Assembly: GCF_009731355.2 (NCBI RefSeq)
Contig: NZ_AP022810.1
Location: forward strand, 2,012,001 to 2,076,000
Length of the DNA: 64,000 nucleotides
Origin: Desulfuromonas sp. AOP6
Lineage (GTDB): Bacteria > Desulfobacterota > Desulfuromonadia > Desulfuromonadales > SZUA-540
Direction: 5' to 3'
The position numbers were made by a program, and so were the translations under genes. The notes beneath the pieces are model-generated. The model had not been told where the DNA came from. It did not search any database and saw only the letters and a program-made list of their open reading frames with translations. This document shows positions 52,302 through 63,526 of this stretch, one piece after another. Positions within the stretch are counted from its first letter, which is position 1. Every line of letters begins with the position of its first letter.

Positions 52302-53798
52302 TTACTTGCTTTCCCGCCGCAACTGGGGAAAGAGGATTACGTCGCGAATCGAGGCGGAGTCGGTGAGGAGCATCACCAGACGATCGATGCCGATCCCTTC
52401 TCCCGCCGCGGGTGGAAGGCCATATTCGAGGGCGCGGACATAATCCTCATCCATGGCATGCGCCTCTTCATCTCCGGCCTCTTTCTCGGCAAGTTGCTTG
52501 GTAAAACGATCCTTCTGGTCGACCGGATCGTTGAGCTCGGAAAAGGCATTGGCCAGCTCCCGGCCGACGATGAACAGTTCGAAACGGTCAACGACGTCAG
52601 GGTTCTGTTCATTTTTCCGCGAGAGCGGCGAAACCTCGGTGGGATATTCGGTGATAAAGGTCGGATTCCACAGGTTGGGTTCGACGACCTCGTCAAAAAT
52701 CTCGGTCAGCAGCTTGCCAAAACCGATATGGTCATCGAGCTCAAGGCCCAGGCTCTTGGCATAGGTCAGGGAACGATCCCTGTCCTCAAGAATGGCCGGA
52801 TCGATCTTCCCGTACTTGACGATGGATTCCTTCAGGGTCAGGCGATCCCAGGGGGCCGTCAGGTTCACCTCACGGCCGCCATAGGTAAAGACCAGGCTGC
52901 CAACCACTTCCTGAGCCACACGGCAGATGAGTTTCTCGGTGAAATCCATCAGCTCCCGATAGGTGGCATAGGCCTGGTAGAACTCCATCATGGTGAACTC
53001 GGGGTTGTGCTGGATGGAAATACCCTCGTTGCGGAAATTGCGGTTGATTTCGAAGACGCGATCGAATCCGCCCACCACCAGGCGCTTGAGATAGAGCTCG
53101 GGAGCAATGCGCAGAAAGAGATCCATCTTGAGGGTGTTGTGGTGGGTGACGAAGGGCTTGGCCGTGGCACCGCCGGCAATGGGCTGCATCATGGGGGTTT
53201 CAACTTCGAGGAAGTCGTGATTTTCCATGTATTCGCGGATGAGGCGAATGATGCGGGTGCGCTTCTGGAAGACCTCACGAACCTCGGGGTTGACCATGAG
53301 GTCGAGGTAGCGCTGGCGATAGCGGGTCTCAACGTCGGTCAGGCCATGCCACTTTTCCGGCAGCGGCAGCAGGGATTTGGTCAGAATACGAATCTGTTCG
53401 GCACGGACAGACAGCTCTCCGGTCTTGGTGCGGAAAGGCTTGCCGGAAAAGCCGACGATATCGCCGATATCCAGGCGCCGAAACTGTTCAAAGGCCTCCT
53501 CCCCCACCGTGTCGCGGCCGACATAGACCTGCAGGCGACCCTTGCGATCCTGGACCTGGATAAAAGCGGCCTTGCCGAAGTCTCGTCGGGCCATGATGCG
53601 GCCGGCGAGGGTGTAGTGATGCGGGCTGTCTTTCAACGCCTCCGCATCCTGGTTCTCATGAGCAGCCAGCACATCGGCGGAGGTATGGGCGACCGGATAA
53701 TCGTTAGCATAGGGGTTGACTCCCTGCTGACGCAGGTCGTCTACCTTGGTGCGCCGCTGAAGCAGCAGATCGTTCAGTTCTTCCATGAAATTCAACAC
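52302..53798 (-). CDS. lysS: lysyl-tRNA synthetase (class II)
   Basis: LysS charges tRNA-Lys. The N-terminal anticodon-binding OB-fold (about 50-150) carries [20 protein letters not shown]; the class II core has motif 1 in the [19 protein letters not shown] region ([10 protein letters not shown]), motif 2 [20 protein letters not shown] and motif 3 [13 protein letters not shown]. At 498 residues it is standard. It lies between prfB and lolC with its own promoter. Confidence 0.97.
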   Translation of the reverse strand: MLNFMEELNDLLLQRRTKVDDLRQQGVNPYANDYPVAHTSADVLAAHENQDAEALKDSPHHYTLAGRIMARRDFGKAAFIQVQDRKGRLQVYVGRDTVGEEAFEQFRRLDIGDIVGFSGKPFRTKTGELSVRAEQIRILTKSLLPLPEKWHGLTDVETRYRQRYLDLMVNPEVREVFQKRTRIIRLIREYMENHDFLEVETPMMQPIAGGATAKPFVTHHNTLKMDLFLRIAPELYLKRLVVGGFDRVFEINRNFRNEGISIQHNPEFTMMEFYQAYATYRELMDFTEKLICRVAQEVVGSLVFTYGGREVNLTAPWDRLTLKESIVKYGKIDPAILEDRDRSLTYAKSLGLELDDHIGFGKLLTEIFDEVVEPNLWNPTFITEYPTEVSPLSRKNEQNPDVVDRFELFIVGRELANAFSELNDPVDQKDRFTKQLAEKEAGDEEAHAMDEDYVRALEYGLPPAAGEGIGIDRLVMLLTDSASIRDVILFPQLRRESK

Positions 53799-53823
53799 CT
53801 TTCATCCCGGTTTGGCGAGGGGT

Positions 53824-53852
53824 ACGATATACTCAGGACGTCCTCAAGTCAA
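53824..53852 (-). promoter_or_regulatory. sigma-70 promoter for lysS
   Basis: On the minus strand, TTGACT (53847-53852) and TATCGT (53824-53829) are 17 bases apart; a TATATC reading with 15-base spacing is also possible. It lies 26-54 bases before the lysS ATG. Confidence 0.5.
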
Positions 53853-53924
53853 GGAGCAAGGATTAGTCGCCCAAAGACATGAGACATGGCCGCGAAGTGT
53901 CCGCCTCCCTCTGTCAAAACCGGC

Positions 53925-55020
53925 TTATTTTTTACTTAAAAGATAGGCTTCGATAAAGCCGTCCAGCTCCCCATCGAGTATCGCATCGGTATTGCCCACC
54001 TCGTAACCGGTCCGATGATCCTTCACAAGCCGATAGGGATGCAATACATAGGAACGGATCTGGCTCCCCCAGCCGATCTCCTTTTTCTCGCCGGCTATAA
54101 CCGAGGCCTCCTCTTCTTTCCGGCTCACCTCCATCTCATAGAGGCGGGCCTTGAGCTGCTTGAGGGCCACGGCCCGGTTCTTGTGCTGGGAACGTTCGTT
54201 CTGGCAGGCCACGACAATCCCGGAGGGGATGTGGGTGATACGGATGGCCGAATCGGTCTTATTGACATGCTGGCCACCGGCGCCGCTGGCCCGGTAGGTA
54301 TCGACCTTCAGGTCTTTTTCGTTGATCTCGATCTCGATATCGTCGGAGAGTTCAGGAAAGACGAAGACCGAGCAGAAGGAGGTATGGCGACGGGCATTGG
54401 CATCAAAGGGGGAGATGCGCACCAGGCGGTGGATCCCCATTTCGGCCCGCAGATAGCCGTAGGCGTATTCCCCTTCGACATTAAAGGTGGCCCCTTTGAC
54501 TCCCGCTTCGTCGCCGGGCTGATAATCGGTAATCTCGGTACGAAATCCTTTGCGCTCACAGTAACGAAGATACATGCGCAGCAGCATCTCGGCCCAATCC
54601 TGCGCTTCAGTGCCGCCGGCGCCGGCATTGATGCTGACGATGGCGTTGTTGGCGTCATGCTCCCCGGAAAGCATGCGCGCGAACTCCATCTTGGCGACCT
54701 TTTGCTGCAGATCGGGGAGAACCGCTTTGATCTCCTGCAGGGTGGCCTCATCCTCTTCGGCTTCACCGAGTTCGACAAGAACCTGGAGATCCTCCAGATC
54801 CTGAGCCGCCTCATCCCAGGCGCCGACCCAGCGATGCAAGGAGGTGCGTTCCTTGAGACGTTCCTGGGCCTGTTCCCCCCGGTTCCAGAAATCCGGATGG
54901 GCTATTTCCGCTTCCAGTTCGGCAATACGTTCTTTCTTGGTATCGACGTCAAAGGTACCTCCTCAGCTCTTCGAGCTTGAGCTTGATCTCTTTGAGTCCC
55001 TCTTTTTCATCACGAAACAT
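53925..55020 (-). CDS. prfB: peptide chain release factor 2 with programmed +1 frameshift
   Basis: RF2 ends translation at UGA and UAA. The gene starts at ATG 55020, reads 23 codons (MFRDEKEGLKEIKLKLEELR...) to an in-frame TGA at 54949-54951, and continues in the +1 frame to 53925. All autoregulatory parts are visible: a Shine-Dalgarno-like AGGAGGT at 54957-54963, then CTT TGA C. The shifted frame reads DVDTKKERIAELE. The tripeptide recognition region and the GGQ catalytic motif (ASGAGGQHVNKTDSAIR) are present. Gene length corresponds to about 364 residues. A reader that ignores the shift would call a truncated gene. Confidence 0.96.
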
Positions 55021-55051
55021 GGCATACCCCTTTTAAAAATTCAGGAGGGGG

Positions 55052-55080
55052 ATTATAGCCGCTGATACTTTTTTCCACAA
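55052..55080 (-). promoter_or_regulatory. sigma-70 promoter for prfB
   Basis: On the minus strand a perfect TATAAT -10 box (55052-55057) stands 17 bases after TTGTGG (55075-55080). Confidence 0.65.
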
Positions 55081-55106
55081 GGTTTCTTTCCCGGTTTCTT
55101 TACTGC

Positions 55107-56636
55107 TCAACCGCGCATTTTTCGACGGGTACGCAGGAGCCAGAAGACAGCAAGAACCAGGGCCAGGACGGGACCGACATCGCCGTAACGGGTATAGACG
55201 GTGGGCGTGCTGCCGAGGCCGACCTCTTCGTTAAGATAGCCACGTTCGAAAATCGGAGTCTGCCGGTCGATGACGCCGAGGGGAGAGATCACCGCCGAGA
55301 TGCCGGTGTTGGCAGCGCGCGCCACCCAGACACGATTTTCGATGGCCCGGAACCGGGTCATGGCAAGGTGCTGATAAGGGGCCGACGAGCGGCCGAACCA
55401 GGCGTCATTGGTGATATTGACCAGCAGGTCACTGCCACGGCGCACATAGTCGCGGGCCAATTCTGGGAAAATACCCTCAAAGCAGACAAGAGTGCCGAGG
55501 CGGGCTCCGTTCATGGGCAGCGGGCTGATGACGCCGGGAGAGAAATCCCCGACACCCACCACCAGTTTGTCGATGAAAGGCAGATAGGCGCCGAAGGGGA
55601 CATATTCGCCAAAGGGGACCAGATGGACCTTATCACTGCGCCCCAAAGTTTCGCCTTGCGCATCGAGCAGAAAGGCACTGTTGAGATAGCGGAAAGAACG
55701 GTTGATGACCTGATAGGCGGGGCTGCCGAAGAGCAGGAAGGCATTCGTGTCCTCTGGCACAGCCGCGACCTGTTTGGCCAATTCCTCCCCCTCCTGAAAA
55801 TAAAAGGGGGTGGCACTTTCCGGCCAGATGATCAGATCGAGGTCGTCCTTTGCAGCCGCCTGTCGGGACAGTTCACCGTACAGAGCTACCGTTTCGGCCT
55901 GGTAGGCCGGATCCCATTTGAGAGACTGGTCAATGTTTCCCTGAATCAAACCGACCCGCAACACCTTCTCGGGTGGACCGGTGAAGGCTGGCTGGCGGAA
56001 ATGACCGTAACCCAGATTGAGCCCAAGCAGCAGAAAGAAGACCCCCCAGGCCCGCCAGGGCAGCACGGAAAAGAGGCCCATGCATCGCTGACGCAGGGTC
56101 TGCGCCAGCACGGCATTGCTCAGAACAAGCAGAAAACTGAGGCCATAGATTCCAAGGATATCAGCCGACTGAATGACGAGGAGATGGTTCTGGGAGTAGC
56201 CGAGCGAGGCCCAGGGAAAACCGGAGAGCAGAAAAGAGCGCAGGAACTCCAGGGCAACCCACAACACGGGCAGGGTCAGGATGATCGAGAGCCCGCTTTT
56301 TTCGCGCAGGCGGCTGGCCGCCCAGGTGACAATGGCGAAAAAAAGGGACAGGTAGGCGACGAGCAGCAGATAGGCGACCAGGGAAAAAACGGGGGCCAAT
56401 CGTCCGTAGGTGGTCATGACGATATTAAGCCAGTAGAGCACCACACCAAAAAAGGCCATCCCTGCGGTAAAACCGCTACGAAAGGGCCTTTTTTCCATGA
56501 CCAGAAAAAGCGGCACCAAAGCCACCCAGGCGAGCAGGGACAGGGCGGGGCGAGGAAAAGAGAGGGCGAGCAGACCGCCGGAGAGCGCCGATATCGCCGT
56601 CACCCGATCGGGCAGCAGATGCCTCATCCTTTTCAT
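55107..56636 (-). CDS. lnt: apolipoprotein N-acyltransferase
   Basis: Lnt adds the third acyl chain to lipoproteins in the inner membrane. About eight N-terminal helices are followed by a periplasmic nitrilase domain (from about 215) with the Glu-Lys-Cys triad: LIIWPESATPF (Glu), KVHLVPFGEYVPFG (Lys) and LGTLVCFEGIFPEL (Cys). The start ATG 56636 overlaps the stop of the corC-like gene by 4 bases (ATGA). Length is about 509 residues, normal for Lnt. It fits well with the LolCD lipoprotein export genes nearby. Confidence 0.95.
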   Translation of the reverse strand: MKRMRHLLPDRVTAISALSGGLLALSFPRPALSLLAWVALVPLFLVMEKRPFRSGFTAGMAFFGVVLYWLNIVMTTYGRLAPVFSLVAYLLLVAYLSLFFAIVTWAASRLREKSGLSIILTLPVLWVALEFLRSFLLSGFPWASLGYSQNHLLVIQSADILGIYGLSFLLVLSNAVLAQTLRQRCMGLFSVLPWRAWGVFFLLLGLNLGYGHFRQPAFTGPPEKVLRVGLIQGNIDQSLKWDPAYQAETVALYGELSRQAAAKDDLDLIIWPESATPFYFQEGEELAKQVAAVPEDTNAFLLFGSPAYQVINRSFRYLNSAFLLDAQGETLGRSDKVHLVPFGEYVPFGAYLPFIDKLVVGVGDFSPGVISPLPMNGARLGTLVCFEGIFPELARDYVRRGSDLLVNITNDAWFGRSSAPYQHLAMTRFRAIENRVWVARAANTGISAVISPLGVIDRQTPIFERGYLNEEVGLGSTPTVYTRYGDVGPVLALVLAVFWLLRTRRKMRG

Positions 56637-57496
56637 TCCCCGCTTTCCTGCAGATACTCGGGAGATTCCCGGTGAACGCGCACCTTGCCGATCTTGCGCG
56701 AATCGCATTCGACCACCGTCAGGTGCAGGTCACCGTCACGCAGTTCCTCGCCGCGCACCGGAATGCGTCCCAGCAGATTAAAGACATAGCCGCCGACCGT
56801 ATCGAACTTGTCCCGCGGAATCTCGATATCGAAATGTTCTTCGACCTCTTCGATGTTCAGGCGGCCGTCAACAAGGACGGTGGATTCATCCTCTTCGACC
56901 AGCCAATCCTCTTCCAGGTCATACTCGTCCTGGATGTCTCCCACGATCTCCTCCAGCAGGTCTTCAATAGTAATGAGCCCGGAAGTGCCACCATATTCGT
57001 CGATGGCGATGGCGATATGGACACGCCGCGTGCGGAAATCCTGCAGCAGGTTTTCGATATTTTTGGTTTCCGGCACGAAAAACGGCGTGCGCATAACCTG
57101 ACTGATAACGAGATCTTCGTTGTGGCGCCCCCAGAAACGCAGAAGATCTTTGGCGTAAACCATGCCGACAATGCGATCATTGCTCCCTTCGTAGATAGGG
57201 ATACGCGAATGCCCTGAAGAGATAATGGCCTCCAGCAACTCATCGAGGCTGGCTGTCAGGCTGCAGCAAACCATGTCCGTACGCGGCACCATGATTTCGC
57301 GCACGATCGTATCGCCGAACTCGAAGATGGAGGAGAGCATGTCCCCCTCCCCCTCGTTGATCAGCCCTTCCTCTTCGGATTGTTCGATAATGTTCTGCAG
57401 GTCTTTTTCGGTCATGGGCCGCCGGCGACCGAACAGCAGGCCGCGAAGACCGGTCATCCACGAAGGCGGTTTGTCATGGGGACTGTCATCGTCCAC
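56633..57496 (-). CDS. CBS-domain protein, CorC/HlyC family
   Basis: A 287-residue cytoplasmic protein with two CBS domains (residues about 65-195; VREIMVPRTDMVC, GHSRIPIYEGSNDRIVGMVY, IAIDEYGGTSGLITIEDLLE) and a C-terminal CorC_HlyC domain (IEEVEEHFDIEIPRDKFDTV). E. coli corC (ybeX) lies in the same ybeY-ybeX-lnt order, which matches this operon. A magnesium/cobalt efflux role was proposed for CorC; no membrane domain is present. It sits between dgkA-PAP2 and lnt. Confidence 0.92.
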   Translation of the reverse strand: MDDDSPHDKPPSWMTGLRGLLFGRRRPMTEKDLQNIIEQSEEEGLINEGEGDMLSSIFEFGDTIVREIMVPRTDMVCCSLTASLDELLEAIISSGHSRIPIYEGSNDRIVGMVYAKDLLRFWGRHNEDLVISQVMRTPFFVPETKNIENLLQDFRTRRVHIAIAIDEYGGTSGLITIEDLLEEIVGDIQDEYDLEEDWLVEEDESTVLVDGRLNIEEVEEHFDIEIPRDKFDTVGGYVFNLLGRIPVRGEELRDGDLHLTVVECDSRKIGKVRVHRESPEYLQESGE

Positions 57497-57541
57497 GGGA
57501 ATTCTCCTTGAATCGGTAATGTTATGACCGTCCGCAGACGG

Positions 57542-58270
57542 TCAGGCAAAAAGCCAGAACAGCAGCCAGGTGACGCCGGCGCCCAACAGGGCACCCGCCA
57601 CCACCTCGCGCAGAGTATGAATTTTAAGGAGCAGGCGGCTCTGGCTGACCATGGCCGCCAACCCCAGGGTCAGCAGGGCGATCACCGGACCGACCTGGGC
57701 CAGCACGATGGAGGTGGCGATGGAAAAAGAGATCGCCGCATGGCCGCTGGGCATGCCTCCATGCAGGGGCGTCCCTTTTCCCAGCAGCGCTTTGAGCAGA
57801 ACCACCAGAATGGTGACCACCAGCACGGAGACCACGGCCAGCTCCCCCGGCGGGTGCCCCAGAAGGCTCAACCCCTGCCCCAGAACCGGAAAGAGGTAAT
57901 GGGACAGCGCCAGATACCCCATGACCACCGCCCCGATACTGGCAATAAGGACGGCGCCGGCGGCGACGTCCTTGACCCGGCCGGCCAGAGGATGATATTC
58001 GGGCGAGACGAGATCGACGAAGACCTCCAGGGCCGTATTGATCATTTCGGCGAAGAGTACCAGGGTGACGGCAAAAGCGAGTAGAATGAACTCAAGAGCG
58101 GTCACCTGAAAAAACAGCGCCAGAAAGAGCAGCACCAGCGCCGCGACAAAGTGATAACGCATGTGCCGCTGGGAACGGGCCGCCCAGATAATCCCTTCAA
58201 TAGCGCAGTTGACGCTCTGAATCCACCCGGAAGGTTTCATCCCTTCTTTCAAGCCGCCTCCCCGCTTCAC
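57542..58270 (-). CDS. diacylglycerol kinase-PAP2 phosphatase fusion
   Basis: A 242-residue fused membrane protein. Residues about 1-120 are a DgkA-type kinase, with FAEMINTALEVFVDLVSPEY (the E-x-x-N-T-A-x-E catalytic motif) and AGRVKDVAAGAVL. Residues about 125-242 are a PAP2 phosphatase, with GKGTPLHGGMPSGHAAISFS (PSGH) and SRLLLKIHTLREVVAGALLG (SR...H...EVxxG). It may recycle diacylglycerol or undecaprenyl carriers and has about seven hydrophobic segments. It overlaps the ybeY stop by 4 bases. The Arg of the first PAP2 motif (KxxxxxxRP) is not obvious. Confidence 0.9.
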   Translation of the reverse strand: MKRGGGLKEGMKPSGWIQSVNCAIEGIIWAARSQRHMRYHFVAALVLLFLALFFQVTALEFILLAFAVTLVLFAEMINTALEVFVDLVSPEYHPLAGRVKDVAAGAVLIASIGAVVMGYLALSHYLFPVLGQGLSLLGHPPGELAVVSVLVVTILVVLLKALLGKGTPLHGGMPSGHAAISFSIATSIVLAQVGPVIALLTLGLAAMVSQSRLLLKIHTLREVVAGALLGAGVTWLLFWLFA

Positions 58271-58722
58271 GCCGCCAGGAATTCGTCCCGGATGGTGGCG
58301 AATATCTCCCGTTCTTTAGTTTCCATGATCCTGGCCTGTTCCTCGGTGCCGCGCTCGTGATCATAACCAAGCAGATGCAGAATCCCGTGAATCAGAAGAA
58401 AATACAGTTCGCTCTCAAAACTGACAGCGGCCTCTTCGGCGTCGCGGGCAGCCGTGTCGGCGGAGATAAGCACATCGCCGAGCAGCAACGGATTCAGGCC
58501 GGCGCCCTCCCCCTCCTGCATGGCGAAGGAGATGACGTTGGTCGGACGGTCTTTGTGCAGATAATCGCGATTGATCTCGCGAATCTGCTCATCCGACAGA
58601 ATAACGACGGACAGTTCGGCCTCAGGACATCCCGAGACGCTTAAGATCCTCCGAGCTACTTTTCGCAGGTCCAGCTTCCTTATCTTTAACCTCTTTTGGC
58701 GGTTCTCGATCTGAATCTTCAA
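58267..58722 (-). CDS. ybeY: endoribonuclease YbeY
   Basis: YbeY is a zinc-dependent single-strand endoribonuclease needed for 16S rRNA 3' maturation and ribosome quality control. The 151-residue protein has the zinc site HGILHLLGYDHERGTEEQ, plus LLGDVLISADTA and TNVISFAMQEGEG. Start ATG 58722 is preferred because MKIQIENRQ matches the family. Its 5' end overlaps the 3' end of the pgpH-like gene by 101 bases in another frame. It starts the ybeY-dgkA-corC-lnt run. Confidence 0.94.
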   Translation of the reverse strand: MKIQIENRQKRLKIRKLDLRKVARRILSVSGCPEAELSVVILSDEQIREINRDYLHKDRPTNVISFAMQEGEGAGLNPLLLGDVLISADTAARDAEEAAVSFESELYFLLIHGILHLLGYDHERGTEEQARIMETKEREIFATIRDEFLAA

Positions 58723-60997
58723 CGTTCTTCCTTTTGTTCGGATCTTTCTCCCTCTCCTTGAAAGCAGGTTCGGGATAGTCGATACGATGATGAAAAATGC
58801 CGGACAATATACGGTTGAAGCTCTTGGCGATATTGTGCAGGTCTTTCAGAGTCAGTTCACACTCGTCCAACTGACCGTCGATGAAAATGTTGTTGATAAT
58901 CTTCTGCACCATCCCCTGAATACGGGCCGGCGTTGGATCGGTCAAGGTCCGGCTGGCCGCTTCCACCGCGTCAGCCAGCATGATGAGAGCCGCTTCCCGT
59001 GTCTGCGGCTTGGGTCCGGGATAGCGGTACTCCCGCTCGTCCACCTGCTGCACACCGGGGTCTTCCTTGCTTTTGGCCTTGTCATAAAAGAACTTGATAA
59101 GGGCGGTGCCGTGATGCTGGCGGATGATATCCACCAAAGGATCACCCAACTTGATTTCACGGGCCAACTCGGCGCCATCCTTGACGTGAGACATGAGGAT
59201 CAGCGCACTCATGGAAGGGGCCAGCTTGTCGTGTTTGTTCTCCAGATTGCCGATATTTTCAACAAAGTAGAGTGGTTTGCGAATCTTGCCGATGTCGTGG
59301 TAGTAGGCGGCCACCCTGGCCAGCAGGGGATTGGCGTTAATGGCCTCGGCAGCGGCTTCCACCAGATTACCGACAATGATCGAGTGATGGTAGGTTCCCG
59401 GTGCCTGAATCATCAGTTCCCTGAGAACAGGCGTATTCATGTTGGCCAGTTCCAGCAGCTTGATGTCGGTGGTGTACTTGAAAAGATACTCCACCAAAGG
59501 AACGGTGCCTGTCACGATCACCGCACAGAAGAAACCACCGGCCAGACCGAAACCGAGTTTGTAGAGGAGCTGGACATCCATGGCCCGTCCCGCCATGAGA
59601 TGCAGAGCCAGAATCATCAGAATGTTGGCGACGGAGATCCACATCCCGGCCCGGTAGAGGGTCGTGCGCTGCTTGCACTGGCGAACCCAGTGGGCGCCGG
59701 TAAGGCTGCCAACCAGAGTGTAGAGCGTTATAAAGAGGCTGTTGCCGAACAGCAGGCCCATCAGCACAGAAAAGACCAGGGTAAAGATGAGGGCAATTTC
59801 AGAATTGAGAACGATACGAACCAGAACGGCGCCGACCGCAAAGGGAAAGACATAGTAATAGGTCGATGACTCAATGTAAGGGAACGAGGTTTCCAGGGCG
59901 GTGGAAATAAAGATGGCGATCTTGACCAGGAGGAACAGACCCAGAAACGCGGCCGTCAGAAAGAGGAAATCCCGTGTCCTGGGGTGGTATTTACGAATAT
60001 TGATCTGGGCAAAGCTGTGGGCGGTCAGGATGAGCAGGGCGATCCCCCCCAACATGCCGAGGCCCATGCGAAAGACGCTCAGGTCACCCCCCAGTTCACG
60101 CAACGCTCTTAGTTTTTTGATATGTTCGGCAGTGACCTTCTCTCCCTCGCGTACAATCATCTCGCCCTTTTTCATCTGAAAGAGGACAGGTTTGACCTCC
60201 TCGGCTGCTTTGCGCTTTCTCGCCTCGGTCTCACTTTTGTTGAACGTGAGATTGGGACGCAGCAGCTTCTGAATGACGGCAAAGACAAGGGTACGATTCT
60301 TTTCCGACAATCCGTCAAGGGTCTTGAGCTTGGAACGCGCAAAATCCTGCGCCTCTCCCAGCCCGACCACCTGGCCGAGATTCTGGCCGGGCGCTTCCTT
60401 CTGTGTCAGCAGATCGCGGATGACAATCCCTTTTTCCCGGTCTGCTTCAAAGAGTTGCAGGTTACCGACCACCTGCCGGTTCAGGGTCTGGATGAGAATG
60501 TTGCGCAGGGAAACCTGATACTCCTCCAGGGGAGAGAGCTCGGCCAGGGCGCCCACTTCATCAGCAGTCAGGTTGATGCCGACAAGTCCCTCGACCTCCT
60601 TGAGCATGCTCTGAGAATCGCCCCCCTTGCCCTTGGCGCCCTGGATCGTCTTCAGGGCCTGCAGAAGCCGGTCTAAGATCTCCTGGCCCGCCTTGGGATC
60701 AAAGTCATACAGAGCCAGGGTGGCATCATGGGCTTCCTGCTGCTTTTTCTCAGTCAACTCCAGATCAGGGATAAGCATATCCCTGGGTGCCTTGATGTCC
60801 CGCGAAGCAATATCGCCCGGCGCGTAATAATCAGGGACGAATCCTCCCTTGGGGATAATGACCACGGTCAGCAGTACCGCCAGAGCAAAAAGAAGCAGCA
60901 GGCGGACGTAGCGATCTTCCAGGGAAAAACGGAATCCCGTGGGCAGCCCCTTCGGCTTTCGGGGGGACGATTCGTTTTTACGTTCGTTTTTAGTCAT
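58622..60997 (-). CDS. 7TM HD-domain phosphohydrolase, PgpH-like
   Basis: A 791-residue protein with one N-terminal helix (about 31-50), an extracytoplasmic 7TMR-HDED domain (about 50-300), seven membrane helices (about 305-505) and a cytoplasmic HDIG domain (about 530-720) with ARVAAYYHDIGKIRKP and ILMSHVKDGAELAREI. Family members such as PgpH in Firmicutes hydrolyse cyclic-di-AMP; which nucleotide is used here is not known. The C-terminus (about 735-791) is highly charged and overlaps the ybeY start by 101 bases. It follows phoH by 12 bases. phoH-HD-ybeY is a widely conserved order. Confidence 0.93.
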   Translation of the reverse strand: MTKNERKNESSPRKPKGLPTGFRFSLEDRYVRLLLLFALAVLLTVVIIPKGGFVPDYYAPGDIASRDIKAPRDMLIPDLELTEKKQQEAHDATLALYDFDPKAGQEILDRLLQALKTIQGAKGKGGDSQSMLKEVEGLVGINLTADEVGALAELSPLEEYQVSLRNILIQTLNRQVVGNLQLFEADREKGIVIRDLLTQKEAPGQNLGQVVGLGEAQDFARSKLKTLDGLSEKNRTLVFAVIQKLLRPNLTFNKSETEARKRKAAEEVKPVLFQMKKGEMIVREGEKVTAEHIKKLRALRELGGDLSVFRMGLGMLGGIALLILTAHSFAQINIRKYHPRTRDFLFLTAAFLGLFLLVKIAIFISTALETSFPYIESSTYYYVFPFAVGAVLVRIVLNSEIALIFTLVFSVLMGLLFGNSLFITLYTLVGSLTGAHWVRQCKQRTTLYRAGMWISVANILMILALHLMAGRAMDVQLLYKLGFGLAGGFFCAVIVTGTVPLVEYLFKYTTDIKLLELANMNTPVLRELMIQAPGTYHHSIIVGNLVEAAAEAINANPLLARVAAYYHDIGKIRKPLYFVENIGNLENKHDKLAPSMSALILMSHVKDGAELAREIKLGDPLVDIIRQHHGTALIKFFYDKAKSKEDPGVQQVDEREYRYPGPKPQTREAALIMLADAVEAASRTLTDPTPARIQGMVQKIINNIFIDGQLDECELTLKDLHNIAKSFNRILSGIFHHRIDYPEPAFKEREKDPNKRKNVEDSDREPPKEVKDKEAGPAKSSSEDLKRLGMS

Positions 60998-61009
60998 AGA
61001 AAAATAGAT

Positions 61010-62005
61010 TCAGTCCTTTTTCGCGACCGGCTGAGGCGCGGCATCCCGGCAGGCCCGATCATAAGCCTGCACGATACTCTGCACGATAGGATGACGGACG
61101 ACATCACGGTCTGAAAAATACTGCAGGGAAATACCGTCGATCCCTTGAAGAAAATCGGCGGCCTGCACAAGCCCCGAAAGACGACCGGCGGGGAGGTCAA
61201 TCTGCGTCCTGTCACCGGTGACCACCGCACGGCTACCGAAACCCAGGCGGGTGAGAAACATTTTCATCTGTTCGGTGGTCGTATTCTGGGCCTCATCCAG
61301 TATGACGAAGGCGTCGTTGAGGGTTCTTCCCCGCATGAAGGCCAAAGGTGCTACTTCGACAATCCCCTGCTCGATAAGCTGCTGCCCCTTGTCCATTCCC
61401 ATCATATCGAAAAGGGCGTCGTAAAGGGGGCGCAGGTAGGGGTTCACTTTTTCCGCCAGATCGCCCGGCAAAAACCCAAGCTTTTCACCAGCCTCAACAG
61501 CCGGACGCACCAGCACGATGCGGCTGACCTCTTTTTTGAGCAGGAAAGAGACCGCCATGGCCATGGCCAGATAGGTCTTTCCCGTACCGGCCGGACCGAT
61601 ACCAAAAACGACATCCTTGGTCCGAATGGCGTCGATATACTGTTTTTGCGCCAGGCTCTTGGGGGAGATGATTTTTTTGCGGGCGGAAATAAAAATGGTG
61701 TCCAGGAAGATGGACTTCAAGGAAGCCTTGGAGTCACTGCTGAGGATACGGACAGCGTAATCGATGTCCGTGGGGTACAGGGGATAATCCTCTTGCAGCA
61801 GGGCTTGCAGTTCCGCCATCAACCGGACGGTGAGGTCAACCTGAGACCCCTCCCCCTCGATGGTGAGCTCCAGCCCCCGGGAGCCGATACGGACCCCCAG
61901 AGAACGCTCTACCTGCTTCAGATTCTTATTCTGTTGACCGAACAAGAGGTTCGCCAGGCGCTGATCCTCAGCGACGAACCTCTTTCGCGTGTTACTCGTA
62001 TCCAA
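61010..62005 (-). CDS. phoH: PhoH family ATPase
   Basis: PhoH-like proteins are ATPases of RNA-metabolism type; the reaction is not well known. The protein has an N-terminal KH-like part (VERSLGVRIGSRGLELTIEG), Walker A in FGIGPAGTGKTYLAMAMA and Walker B in FVILDEAQNTTTEQMKMFLT. I chose TTG 62005 because an AAGGGA ribosome site lies six bases upstream and the family begins here; an earlier GTG (62026) and TTG (62071) are in frame but lack good ribosome sites. No ATG start exists. It is divergent from eno and heads the phoH-pgpH-ybeY group. Confidence 0.93.
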   Translation of the reverse strand: MDTSNTRKRFVAEDQRLANLLFGQQNKNLKQVERSLGVRIGSRGLELTIEGEGSQVDLTVRLMAELQALLQEDYPLYPTDIDYAVRILSSDSKASLKSIFLDTIFISARKKIISPKSLAQKQYIDAIRTKDVVFGIGPAGTGKTYLAMAMAVSFLLKKEVSRIVLVRPAVEAGEKLGFLPGDLAEKVNPYLRPLYDALFDMMGMDKGQQLIEQGIVEVAPLAFMRGRTLNDAFVILDEAQNTTTEQMKMFLTRLGFGSRAVVTGDRTQIDLPAGRLSGLVQAADFLQGIDGISLQYFSDRDVVRHPIVQSIVQAYDRACRDAAPQPVAKKD

Positions 62006-62152
62006 AAAATGTCCCTTTGTTGGCACATATATTCGAGGGCGCAGAATATCACCGGGCAGAAATAAAATCAAATCATTTCAACACCCCTGTCACCCCCCCC
62101 TTTTCGCCATGCCGCCGGTCGAAAAAGGGGTTTCAAATTAACCCCGTTGTGC

Positions 62153-62160
62153 TATATAAA
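62153..62160 (+). promoter_or_regulatory. possible -10 box for eno
   Basis: TATATAAA lies about 60 bases before the eno ATG; no good -35 box stands at 16-18 bases. A small stem, GCCGG AACG CCGGC, lies just after it in the leader. The upstream stretch at about 62089-62100 contains a long C run. Confidence 0.35.
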
Positions 62161-62200
62161 GACCCTGTCGCCGGAACGCCGGCCTATATCATTCTTTTGA

Positions 62201-63508
<1,308 letters not shown>

Positions 63509-63526
63509 TTGAACGATCGTTAGAGC

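Noticed and set aside
52245-53882. A 545-codon open frame on the plus strand
   Set aside because: It lies opposite lysS, whose motifs are all present on the minus strand.
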